From: Tetradesmus obliquus
Taxonomy: Eukaryota > Chlorophyta > Chlorophyceae > Sphaeropleales > Scenedesmaceae
Length of the DNA: 64,000 bases
Assembly: GCA_030272155.1 (NCBI GenBank)
Contig: CP126198.1
Coordinates: forward strand, 2,976,001-3,040,000
Reading direction: 5' to 3'
Below the pieces are notes generated by a model, which had not been told where the DNA came from, made no database searches, and was given only the letters and a program-made list of their open reading frames with translations. A program made the position numbers and the translations under genes. Of the stretch, positions 52,760 through 59,500 are shown in pieces; the stretch's first letter is position 1; each line of letters begins with the position of its first letter.

Positions 52760-54779
52760 GGGCATGAGCTTCTAACAGCGTGGCTGTTGTATAGCGCGCT
52801 GCTGCTGTGGGTTGGAGTGCCGCTTGCTTGTGTTGTTGCACAGCGGTTACAACAAGGATACGGTTGTGCATGTCAGTGGTGACGCGGCCGGCGGGCAGCG
52901 TACACTATGCTGCTAGCATCAGCTACTGTATGCCTGTGCCGCAGCGTGCTTCTGTGCGTGTTGCGCAAGGGGCTAACGGCCCCTGCTTGCATGCAAGCAG
53001 GTCATTGAGATCGGCAGCACCAGCAGTTGACGGCTGCTTCGTTTCTCGCACTTGGCTAGCGTGCAGCTGCAAACCATAACGTCTGCTGCCTTGCACCGCC
53101 TGCCGCACCCTTCCTGCAGGCCTGCTGTGCTACATGCTGCTGCTGTCGGGCCGCTCGCCCAGCAAGATCCTGTTTGCAAAGGACAGCGGGCGGCTGTTCC
53201 AGCTGGACCTGCTGCCCCTGTACAATGACAAGGGCATGGTGGAGCGTATCGAGGTGGTGCCTTACAGGCTCACGCGCAACCTGGCCACCTTCTTCACAGC
53301 CTTTGGCGTGGAGGTGAGTTGGATGTTGTTTAACTGTTTGATGCTTGTGATGTTGGGCTTTGACGTGGTGCCCTAGGGGCTCACGCGCAACCTGGCCACC
53401 TTCTTCACAGCCTTTGGCGTGGAGGTGAGTTGGCTGCCTTTAGCGTTGTTATAGACTGGTATGACGCTTGTTATGTTGTGCATAATGCAGTGGTGCCATA
53501 TTGGCTCACATGCAACCCGCAAGGACAGCTGTACATCAACCCAGTTTAGTGCTGTTTTGAGGTCGTCGTACTCGCGCTTGGCATGTCAAATTCCGCTGCG
53601 GTGGTCACAATTTTGCGGAGATGCACCGCTGCAAGCTGTCGCACATATTTCTTATCACGCGTGTGTTCCCAGCTGTTGCTGTGCTGTTGCTCCTGTGGTG
53701 ATGCGTATCATCGCTGCTGCTGCTGCCCGGCTGTCTCGCAGGGCGTGTTCATCCCCGCGCAGGTGGCTGCCGCCGCTGCGCTGCTGGCGCGCAACAGCAA
53801 CCTGGCTGCTGTGCTGTGCCAGTTCTTCAGGGAGGACCTGCTGGCCTGGACCAGCCGCAAGGGCAAGGGCAGCAGCGGCGGCGTGCACCTGCCCAGCGAC
53901 ACACTGAAGGGGCTGGTCGTGAAGAACACGCAGCAGGTGGGGTTTGCGACGCAGTGCACGGTGTTAGGTTTGAGTGTTATGTCTTGGTTATTCACTGTTA
54001 CTTTTGTATGATTATTGTTAATTTGTGTGGGCAAGGGCAGCAGCGGCGGCAGCACCTGCCCAGCGACACACTCAAGGCTCTGGTCGTGAAGAACACGCCG
54101 CGGGTAAGGGTTCAGAGCGCAACGCAGCCTGCTGAAGGTCGAGGTTGTCATTGATTGTTATTCTCGTTATTCTGTATGATCTGTTGTTACTTTGTAGGGG
54201 CAAGGGCAGCAGCGGTGGCAGCACCTGCCCAGCGATACTTTGAAGGGCGTAGTTGTGAAGAACACGCAGCAGGTGAGGGTTGAGAGCGCAGCGCGGCCTT
54301 CAAGGGTCGATGTTGTCATTGATTGTTTTCCCCTGTTACTTTGTAAGACTTATTGCTACTTTGTATGGGCAAGGGCAGCAGCAGTGGCAGCGCATGCCCA
54401 GTGACACGCTCCAGGGCCTGTTGGTGAAGAACACGCAGCAGGTGGGGCTCAGGGCTTGCAACCCCCGAGGTGCAATTGCGGGCGCCGAGGGTTGGTGTCA
54501 TGAGTTATTGTTGTTCACCAAGGGCAAGGGCAGCAGTGACGTTGTGAACCTGTCCAGCGGCTGCAGCGCACGCAACTGCACGGCTGCCACTGCCACCTAA
54601 GTTTCGCGCTTTCTGCCCCGCAGGTGCTGGAGCGTGTGCGGCACTTTGCTCCCGAGCCCGTGAGCGAGGATATGCTGCCTGCCAGGCCTGTGCACCACGG
54701 CGCGCTGGAGCTGTCTGATGCGGCCATGAGCCCCAAAACCCTTTGCAGGATGGACCCCACCTGGATGCCCTGGTACTGA
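6548..54779 (+). CDS. TRA1: TRA1/TRRAP: giant PIKK-family pseudokinase scaffold of SAGA and NuA4
   Basis: Tra1/TRRAP is the activator-binding subunit of the nuclear SAGA and NuA4 histone acetyltransferase complexes. I placed 64 exons (listed by block below). Their phases agree throughout and their sum, 15,432 nt, is divisible by three with no internal stop, giving 5,143 residues. The match to plant and animal proteins runs along the whole length: LRHSVLEVLSKLPPNEVLRP near the N-terminus, IPKHLLQNSLRPILQNLGDY, KVERLFLLGLRAADP, PPWIWFMWIPQLLTSL, VELPGQYLAGHEVTPD, GRSPSKILFAKDSGRLFQLD and a terminal LCRMDPTWMPWY. The start ATG at 6548 is upstream of the first conserved exon and joins it in phase. 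The extra length comes mainly from Ala/Gln inserts in exons 18, 24, 30, 33, 35, 38 and 41. A TGTAA (55237-55241) may be the poly(A) signal. Confidence 0.95.
7994..8059 (+). repeat. (CTG)n of about 21 units abutting the exon 3 acceptor
   Basis: An uninterrupted CTG run ends in CTGCAG at the splice acceptor. It takes the place of a polypyrimidine tract and is the longest pure triplet run in the window. Confidence 0.9.
8555..8670 (+). repeat. Upstream copy of the TRA1 exon 4 head
   Basis: About 115 nt closely matching the start of exon 4 (8823), with its CGCAG acceptor. The copy is interrupted after GGCCCTGAGCTCAATG. Confidence 0.88.
9161..9345 (+). repeat. Two upstream copies of the exon 5 head
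   Basis: Segments 9161-9218 and 9282-9345 repeat GTGCGCACGCTGAACTTCCT and the following ATGATGATGCGC stretch of exon 5 (9421). The second keeps TTCCCGCAG before it. The flank CCAAACTTCCCGCAG is repeated too. Confidence 0.88.
9694..10870 (+). repeat. Six downstream copies of the exon 5 tail, plus copies of the exon 6 head
   Basis: The exon 5 end ATGGCCAGCATGGAGGCGCT and its donor recur at about 9770, 9880, 9983, 10103, 10211 and 10450, roughly every 105-240 bp and variably decayed. Nearer exon 6, pieces of its head (GTGGTGTCGTACCTGGCCTG at about 10758; ACGAGATCGTGCACCACA at about 10848) appear before the real exon at 10932. Confidence 0.87.
11474..12047 (+). repeat. Three exon 7 tail copies, then three exon 8 head copies
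   Basis: Tail copies lie at 11474-11534, 11594-11654 and 11712-11780, each ending CTGGCRCAG|GT. Head copies of GACATTCCCGGCATCATCGC lie at about 11833, 11922 and 12021. The stretch between successive head copies (GTGTTGTTCCGCATGTTCCT and so on) is itself repeated about every 93 bp, so the duplicated unit spans exon head plus intron tail. Confidence 0.88.
13617..14140 (+). repeat. Exon 10 tail copy and two exon 11 head copies
   Basis: The exon 10 end recurs at 13617-13687, but its donor has become GCGAG. Two copies of GAGGCGCTGCTGGTGCAGAA with CTTGCAG or CCTGCAG acceptors lie at about 13950-14000 and 14090-14140, ahead of the real exon at 14223. Confidence 0.87.
14414..14808 (+). repeat. Exon 11 tail copies in near-identical tandem units of about 130 bp
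   Basis: CTGCTGCGCATCCTGTTCAA and its donor recur at about 14505-14543, 14635-14676 and 14770-14808. The first two sit in almost identical units of about 130 bp that include the intron start and TTGTTGGGCGGTAGCAGACG. These duplications look young. Confidence 0.9.
15298..15445 (+). repeat. Two upstream copies of the exon 13 head
   Basis: CAGCTCAAGTACCTGCTGGT-like segments at 15298-15330 and 15399-15445 precede the real exon at 15507. A tail copy of the same exon (CTGGCACTGGGGCTCAGGAC) lies at about 15750-15791. Confidence 0.85.
16256..16905 (+). repeat. Exon 14 tail copies and exon 15 head copies
   Basis: Tail copies with GCTGG|GTGAG donors lie at about 16256-16321 and 16408-16471. Head copies of GCGGGCGCAACCGCAAGTTC lie at about 16738 and 16843, ahead of exon 15 at 16991. 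Confidence 0.87.
17203..17470 (+). repeat. Exon 15 tail copies and an exon 16 head copy
   Basis: CTGCGCCTCAT...AGGCCCAACACCAG plus GACAG|GTGCGG recurs at 17203-17261 and 17349-17401. A piece of the exon 16 head (GCGCTGGCCAAGCACGGGC) appears at about 17438 before the real exon at 17534. Confidence 0.85.
18245..20268 (+). other. TRA1: TRA1 exon 18: long exon with Ala/Gln-rich insert
   Basis: This is the longest exon (2,024 nt, residues about 1003-1677). A HEAT-like start (RGTAFEKLATVLLEG) is followed by Gln/Ala/Ser tracts. A conserved helical island then appears around 18745-18910 and 19215-19500 (LPRVLHCCWDDSWPARLGGM). After it comes a long Ala, Gln and Lys/Glu-rich stretch encoded by CAG/GCA repeats, ending with KEKEEAKRPQRPAVSNVA. 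The low-complexity parts have no counterpart in plant or animal TRRAP. They are probably disordered loops between solenoid helices. Two short intronic gaps could hide inside, but the frame is open throughout. Confidence 0.8.
21221..22470 (+). repeat. Copies of exon 20 head and tail and exon 21 head
   Basis: A head copy (about 21221-21330) precedes exon 20. Tail copies with ACGTACCCAGAGCCG|GTGAG lie at about 21790-21838 and, more decayed, at 22020-22065. Decayed exon 21 heads (CAGGCCAAGGCGCT, GATGTTCCGCGCCCT) appear around 22288, 22362-22415 and 22457. Confidence 0.78.
22865..23362 (+). repeat. Four to five downstream copies of the exon 21 tail
   Basis: CTGCTGCACGGCCTGGGGCG followed by CTGCTCAGCGACTG|GTGCG recurs at about 22874, 22990, 23110 and 23230, with a decayed fifth at about 23310-23357. 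Spacing is about 110-125 bp. Confidence 0.9.
25997..27417 (+). repeat. Exon 26 head and tail copies and exon 27 head copies
   Basis: Heads (GCGCGAGGCGCTGCTGCCGT) lie at about 26000, 26205, 26322, 26446 and 26551 before exon 26 at 26666. Tails (GTGGAGCCGCTGCTGGACCT) lie at about 26885, 27003, 27098 and 27207 after it. Exon 27 heads (CACTGCACCAGCGTGGACAT) lie at about 27251 and 27381 before the real one at 27590. Confidence 0.87.
27780..28014 (+). repeat. GGGCTGGGTGG minisatellite with exon 27 tail copies
   Basis: A GC-rich GGCTGGGTGGYGG minisatellite follows the exon 27 donor. Decayed copies of the exon end (ACACCCAACATCTGTACAGCAG and a third version) sit at about 27850-27883 and 27980-28013. 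Confidence 0.8.
28445..28760 (+). repeat. Three tandem copies of exon 28 tail plus intron start
   Basis: Units of about 125 bp contain CTCAGCAGCGTGTTCCGGGT...CTCGGTGCTGTTTG|GTGAGTGG followed by GGGAAGGGAGTATGCGCGTG. They repeat the exon-intron border of exon 28 (ends 28394). The copies are highly similar. Confidence 0.92.
29250..29735 (+). repeat. Border duplication after exon 29
   Basis: The exon 29 end plus donor recurs at about 29425-29462 (AGTGCCCGAGGAATCGCC, now ending TAG|GTAACT). The following intron piece ATGTCATGCTTTACG to about 29420 recurs at 29585-29735. One large border-spanning duplication followed by small insertions explains both. Confidence 0.8.
31405..31532 (+). repeat. Downstream copy of the exon 32 tail
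   Basis: About 125 nt repeats GCCAGCCTGGAGAACCGCAA through GGGCTGCC and a GGCAG|GTGGGT donor from exon 32. Confidence 0.88.
32372..33004 (+). repeat. Exon 34 head copies upstream and a tail copy downstream
   Basis: GGCGCTGCACCAGCACACGC recurs at about 32477 and 32571 in near-identical units of about 95 bp, with a decayed copy at 32372. These precede exon 34 (32667-32765). The tail plus GTGGGTCAGGGGTTG recurs at 32944-33018. Confidence 0.9.
38755..39080 (+). repeat. Three tandem copies of the exon 41 tail
   Basis: Units of about 117 bp carry GGGCAGCACTGGCCAGCTGA...GAGTACGCGCAG|GTGGGC and then GTTATATGTTATAATGTTTG. They are nearly identical to each other and slightly diverged from exon 41. 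Confidence 0.92.
39135..39723 (+). repeat. Five tandem copies of the exon 42 head and its acceptor
   Basis: GTGGACCCGTGTGTGGCGTA preceded by a (CTG)nCAG acceptor occurs at about 39361, 39494 and 39606, with two older versions at about 39135 and 39252, before the real exon at 39724. The last three units are almost identical and carry (TGCTGCTGTTCCTGTC)n between them. Confidence 0.92.
40005..41264 (+). repeat. Copies of exon 42 tail and exon 43 head and tail
   Basis: Exon 42 tails (GCACGGCCCAACGTGGTGC) lie at about 40015 and 40155. Exon 43 heads (GCGCTGCTGGAGGGCATCAG) lie at 40438 and 40595 before the real exon at 40739. Exon 43 tails (GACGAGACGCGCTGCTTCGA) lie at about 41120 and 41222. Confidence 0.88.
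41455..42196 (+). repeat. Copies flanking exon 44 on both sides
   Basis: Head copies (GAGGACATGATGGCCGGGCT) lie at about 41588 and a decayed one at 41455. The 41588 copy runs into TGA. Tail copies (CAGCTGGGCATGGCGGAG...GACCAGCCAAGTC) lie at 41920-41996 and 42115-42196. Confidence 0.88.
44381..44774. mobile_element. Inverted-repeat element in TRA1 intron 47 (possible MITE or foldback)
   Basis: Two imperfect arms of about 85-90 bp face each other: 44381-44465 and 44686-44774. They share a perfect 17-bp core, GGAAGCTGAATCGACAA at 44414-44430 and its complement at 44721-44737. Matching stretches on either side include AAGCCAAT and ACAGGCTGCGCG. The spacer and arms are AT-richer than the rest and lack CTG triplets. 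No coding capacity and no clear target-site duplication are visible. It lies in the longest TRA1 intron (1,711 nt). Confidence 0.55.
49248..50540 (+). repeat. Copies around exon 57 and three copies of the exon 58 head
   Basis: A head copy of exon 57 lies at 49248-49312 and a tail copy at 49683-49759. Exon 58 heads (GACATCCAGCTGTCGGAGGT) lie at about 50096, 50252 and 50467 before exon 58 at 50682. The last two intervals are near-identical units of about 215 bp. Confidence 0.9.
50938..51122 (+). repeat. Two downstream copies of the exon 58 tail
   Basis: CACGCCACATGCTGGTGCAG|GT with the preceding GCAGCGAYGGCATCA recurs at about 50938-50972 and 51055-51120. Confidence 0.85.
52111..52198 (+). repeat. 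12-bp minisatellite GCTTGCAGGAAG
   Basis: Seven imperfect copies of a 12-bp unit lie just after the exon 60 donor. Each contains an AG acceptor-like TTGCAG. Confidence 0.9.
52725..52758 (+). repeat. (TCTG)n microsatellite
   Basis: About eight TCTG units in intron 61. Confidence 0.92.
53367..53424 (+). repeat. Downstream copy of the exon 62 tail with an in-frame stop
   Basis: GTGGTGCCCTAGGGGCTCAC and the rest of the exon 62 end, with its GTGAGTTGG donor, recur 111 bp downstream. The copy reads TAG where the exon has TAC. Confidence 0.9.
54030..54560 (+). repeat. Four copies of the exon 63 tail
   Basis: GGGCAAGGGCAGCAGCGG through GAAGAACACGCAGCAG|GT recurs at about 54030-54103, 54201-54271 and 54367-54441, with a shorter copy at 54525-54560. 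Spacing is about 170 bp. Confidence 0.9.
54624..54779 (+). other. TRA1: TRA1 exon 64: FATC domain and stop
   Basis: The last exon gives 51 residues and a TGA at 54777-54779. The terminal LCRMDPTWMPWY matches the invariant FATC ending of Tra1/TRRAP (LCRMDPxWxPW followed by an aromatic or Leu). This fixes the C-terminus. Confidence 0.95.
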
Positions 54780-54847
54780 GGAGGCAGATGGTGTGCGGCT
54801 CTGGCAGAGGGTGTTGTGGTGCTGTGTTGGCGGTGCCGATCCGGCTT

Positions 54848-54900
54848 AAGGCCAAGACCCTCTGCAGGATGGACCCCACCTGGATGCCCTGGTACTGAGG
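54848..54900 (+). repeat. Copy of the TRA1 terminal exon end beyond the stop
   Basis: AAGACCCTCTGCAGGATGGACCCC-type sequence through the TACTGA stop and a GAGGA flank recurs about 121 bp after the real end. The duplicated unit includes the stop codon and the start of the 3' UTR. Confidence 0.92.
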
Positions 54901-56525
54901 AGACAGGCGGCACTGGAGGTTGTTGTTGTGTAGCGTTGATGGGTGCTGTGTGGGGATGTCGTGTGTGTTGTTTAGGAAGTGTGGGACACCCCTATTCACT
55001 TCACTCTGGAGGTGGTTGCATCTGCACGCCTTGTCTCCAGCGTGCAGCTGCTCCGGTTCCATTCTGCTGGGGGCAATGAGTACCGAATGTACTGCAACCA
55101 GCAGGGATCCTTGCTTGTTTACACAATGACGAGCAATGGCACAAGTTACCTTTCGTATCGGTGGTGTTGTTCATAAGTGCAACTTGCACACTGCCTTGAC
55201 GATTCAGGTGGTGCTGTGCATAGCCATAACACATCATGTAAGCTTTCTGTATCTGGTCGACAGCACTCTGTCGTGACCCAGCTGCACTGCGTTGTGATGA
55301 GTGGGTGGCGACGTATTGTCTGCAGAGTGGTCTCTCTGCACTTGTTTGTTGGATTGAGCAGTCCCGCGGTGCGTGCCTTGCTAAGCGGCCAGACGCTGTC
55401 CATCATTATGGCATACTTGCAGCTCGCACTGCAGATCAATGCTGCAAGCTGAGGTTTTGGCTGTTGAACCATCAACAGGGTGGCTGCCACCACCATACCA
55501 TGCAGCAGTGGTTTGCTGTTGTTTTGGCACTCCCGGCTGTGCATGCATGCAGTGCTACCTTGCGCGTTCAAAGCGCACAAGTTATGCATGCATCACAGCT
55601 GTTGGACCTACAGCAATCATCATATGTTGATGCTGTGGCTTGATGGGTAACATGATTGACACCTATTCCAGAGTAGAGGGAGAGGGGAGGAGAGGCAGAT
55701 TGCTGTATTGCGATATTGCGATAGCGACAGGGACCACCATCGCGGCCGGAAAATGACGAATTCTAGACAAAGCCAGGATCCCAAAGGACATGATGATGCT
55801 GAGCAACCATCATAGCCCTGAGCGGCACCAGGCTGCAGAATGTGCGCACGTGGTTGCCGGTAAAGCTGGCAGTTGCATCGCCTTCGCAATAGCAGTGCTG
55901 TAGCAGCGGCTACCATGCTCTGTTGTGCGGTAAACGCTGTACAGCGGTTAGATATGTGCTGCAGTAGTTTCTTCATGTTCTGAATGATGTTAACATGGAG
56001 TTTGCAGAGTTTGATGTGCTTCGAATAGCCAGTGTGGCGTGTGCAGCATCTCCCTGCCACTCGTATGTCACGGCTGCTGTCAGGCCTGTGTATCAGGCAT
56101 CACGGTTCCTGAGGTCATGATGACCCTCAAGGCCTGCATCCAGGGTTTCAGACATCTGGGGTCCAGGGTCGCACGAAGCAAGGCAGAACCTGGAGTTTGT
56201 GTTGGAGGCTGGTGGTAAATCATATACACTGTTTCGCCCGTGCCATTGCGACCACTTCCTTGCAAGGTTCCTGATCGCAGCAGCAAAGTGCGCTGTGCGT
56301 GCGAAGCAGGGACGTGCTTTTTCGACAGTCGCAATGACTCTAGCGCTACGCTGACGTCAACACTATACTTCTGTTCTGGGTAAGCTGCATCCTACATGCA
56401 GATCACACTACTTGGAGCGATGTGGCGTGAGCATTCATCTCCTCGTTGGGACTGGCATGTTTTGGCTGGGTCCGAGCAGCTCAACTCAGGCGTAATGCAT
56501 TGATCACTGTTACCGTTTACCTATA
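54901..56525. other. Intergenic flank; no supported gene
   Basis: It holds only short unsupported reading frames. A TGTAA at 55237-55241 may be the TRA1 poly(A) signal. I see no tRNA, rRNA or conserved exon on either strand. Confidence 0.4.
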
Positions 56526-59500
56526 ATGTGCAGAAGGCGGCTAGTCCGCGACACCAAGGGTGGCAACCCAAGTAACAGCAGCGGCAGTCTACTGCTGCTG
56601 GCCAGCAGCAACCAGCTGGTGCAGAGCAGCTCAACAGGCAGAAGCATGGGCGATCCTGACACCTCTGACAGAGTAGATGACAGCCATTCTTCTGGAGGCA
56701 GCAGCACCAGCGACTGTGCGAGCGAGCACTCATCTGGAAGTGACGCAGCAGGCCGCCAGCGCCGCCGCAGCGCCAGTAGGGCCCGCAACTCAACAGCAGC
56801 AGGAGTCAGCAAGCGGCGCAAGCGGGCAGTTGACAGCAGGGCCGCATCTGCGTCAGCAGCTACGGCAGAGCAGCCTGCACCGAGCCACAGGCGCGGCCGG
56901 CAGGTTCCTTAAGTTGGCAGGAGGCGTCATTTGTGTTGAAGGCATGGTGAGCACCTGCTTAGGCGTTGTGTGCGAGCTGCAGCTGACTTTGGTACCTGGC
57001 GAGTGCATTGTCACGCAATCCACGCAATCCACGCCTGTGCTGTTGAACTTCAGTACAATACGGCTGAAGTTGGTATCCTGGATATGCCCTGCTGTATTTG
57101 TGTAAATGATTTGTTGACCCAGAGTTGAACCACCATGATGCAATGCATTGACTTAGGGAATGCACAGTCGGGCTTCAACCAGTCTTGAGAACCTATGTTT
57201 GCAAAGCAATTGTGCAAGCTCTTGCATGCAGCGAGCAGAGCTGTGGCAGCTGCATAGTCACGGGTGCCCTGTCTGCAGCAACCGCTCCATAGTTGAGTGG
57301 CTGGCATGTTGCTGTGCTGCGCACTGCAGGCAGTAAAAATCAAGGAGCCAACAAGAAACAAGCCATCATGCCGCTTGCATGTCTCCCCAGCTTTCCTGGC
57401 CAAGTGCTTCCCTGACCTGCAGCAGCAGCATGGGCAGCGGCAGCAGGTGCAGCTGCGCTTCTCTGTGGATGGGGCAGACAGCACACCAGCAGGTGCGAGT
57501 TCTGTGCTATGTTGCTGCTGGCACATGCTGCAATGCTTGCGCTTGTTCTTAAACTGCAACAGCACCGCACGTGCTACCAGCTCTGTCTTGGCGCACGCAA
57601 TACTTGGCGAGCCACGTTGCACATGGTTATGTTACTTTACGTTATGTTACATACTCACTCAACCAAGGAGTGGGCCTGATTAAAATGCATCGTTCCGAGT
57701 TCACAAGGCGATTGAGAACAAGAATCAAACAGGTTCCGGTACTGTGGAACTGATCCAGCAGCAGCATTGCCCTGGTGTGCATCCTTTGTTGGTGTTACGG
57801 CGAGCATCTGCGGATATGCTGACAGCACCCCAGTCCCTGCACAAATGCTGTTTTGCAGATGGAATCGAGGCGCATGCAGGCATCGGTGGTTACCACTGTT
57901 GCCGGAGCAGCGGCAGCGGTGCTCTGCGGTTCATCATGAGTGCAGCTGAGCCAGTCCTGCAACGCTATGCTGGCCACACCGTGACTGGCATGTCGGGTGT
58001 CAGGGGCAGCACGCAGCTCACGCTGCACCTGCAGTCGCCAGCTGCTGCAGCAGCAGCACAGCAGGCAGCAGAGGCAGCAGCTGCAGCAGCAGAAGCTGTT
58101 ACCACCTGCTGGCAGGATCATGAGGTAAGCTTGCTGTGCATTCCAGCAAATGCTGGCACAGCGGGGTTTCCCAGAAACCCTGTGTGTGAGAAGTATATAT
58201 TCATGATCTCAGTCTTGTCTTGTGTTTTCAGCCTTCTGTTGGTGGGCCAGTGCAAAGCAGATGCTAGATCTGCAATCTGCACTCCGTCACATTCAGCAGC
58301 ATTCAACTCAAGGCTTGCACTCCTACCTGCGCTCCTGATCTGCCGCACGCACCTAGGCACCTGGCGGCAGTACAAGCCACGAGCGCGACGTCAGAGGAAG
58401 CCGCTAATGTTCATAGTGCCGCCCACCCTGCTGGCCTCAGCGTGTGATGGCGCCTGGCAGCAGCCTGGCTTCACGGTGCAGCTGTCAGTGCACAGGGACA
58501 GCGCCTGCATTGCAGGTGCGCATGTTGGCGAGTTCAGCACAGATCAAGTTGCATTTCTGTAGGCAGTGCTGGCAGCAGACAGCCTCGATGCCGCTGTCAC
58601 GTGAAGCTTGAATTCAGACTGCCTGGTTTGCCACGTACAACCCACGCCACACTGCATGACTGGCGTTGCTGCTGTTTGTTTCTAGGATGCTCTGTGGCTG
58701 GGCTTTCCAACAGAATGACCAACATGTGGGGAGACCAACATGTGCTGGTTTGTTGGAGGTCCCACGCTGACCCTTGATGGCCTACAGCAAGGGCATGCAA
58801 CAAGCAATGCAAAAGACCACTTATAATCATGCCGATGTCTTGCAGGCGGGCCAGGAGAGCGTGTGCAGCGCAGCCCGAGCAGTTACGGCGACCAGCATCG
58901 TGTGTAAATTTCGAGGACCGCCATGCCGCAGCTATCAGGCTGCCGCCTGACCAAGATCAGAGCAGCACCGCCCAACTTCATGCAGGTGGGCGCAGCCAGG
59001 GTGGGTTAGCAAAGTCACTACCCGCCAGCAGCAGTGACTCCCAGAACCGACGTGAAATCATTTGTGGGTGTATGCATAAGTTAAACTATTCATACCAGTA
59101 GTGGTGAGGTGCTGCTGACATCACCAGCCTGCCCCTTCCCGCATTTGTGAGAGGATAGTTGTAAGAGGAGATAGTTGCGAGAGGAAGTTGTGGGTCTTAC
59201 ATTGCCAGTGCATTTGTTGCTGTGCCCCATCACGGGCATACCCTTGAACTGCCACACGGTCACGTGTGCATGCATTTGTCAGTAAGAGGCTGGCGTGCTG
59301 GAGGTTCAACCCTGTCAGGGCTGGGGCCGGGTTGACATGTCACTGTTACCTTCAGCTGCTTGCGCTGCTGTGAGCTCCAAACGCACGCACACGCTTGAAC
59401 CCACGTCAGCGCCCGTGGGGCTGCTGCACTGCAGGCGGGTATGAGGCAACAGCTGCAACAATCACCGGCATGCACAACAGCAATGGGGTAGCCTTCGTTC

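Larger units (their letters stand above)
49359..53936 (+). other. TRA1: TRA1 exons 57-63: PI3K/PIKK-like pseudokinase domain
   Basis: Exons: 49359-49535, 50682-50867, 51399-51545, 51951-52094, 52520-52676, 53120-53313, 53742-53936 (residues about 4692-5092). The pre-kinase helix (LKAWRNRLTTELEAAMPHSL) leads into VELPGQYLAGHEVTPD, SLICSDGITRHMLVQ and the ADERMMQLLRLLNRLLE helix. The catalytic loop reads SGRSPSKILF (residues about 4972-4981), where active PIKKs have GDRHxxN, and the DFG position reads LDL. The catalytic Asp and metal-binding residues are therefore missing, as in all known Tra1/TRRAP. The domain is structural, not enzymatic. Confidence 0.9.

Noticed and set aside
55620..56060. 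Minus-strand frame of about 146 residues downstream of TRA1
   Set aside because: No recognisable family, no good start context and no splice-consistent neighbours; composition is that of random sequence.
56080..56334. Minus-strand frame with LLRATLDPRCLKPW, loosely like the hAT transposase C-terminus
   Set aside because: The match is a few residues only, with no further transposase motif, no terminal repeats and no supporting exons.
56510..56821. Minus-strand Leu/Ser-rich frame
   Set aside because: Antisense shadow of the Ser/Arg-rich first exon of the 56526-62165 gene.
58846..58922. Additional exon starting GGPGE in both duplicated blocks
   Set aside because: Both versions run into a stop and break the phase needed by the next exons. 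Joining 60086 to 60448 fits without it. It may be a non-productive alternative exon.
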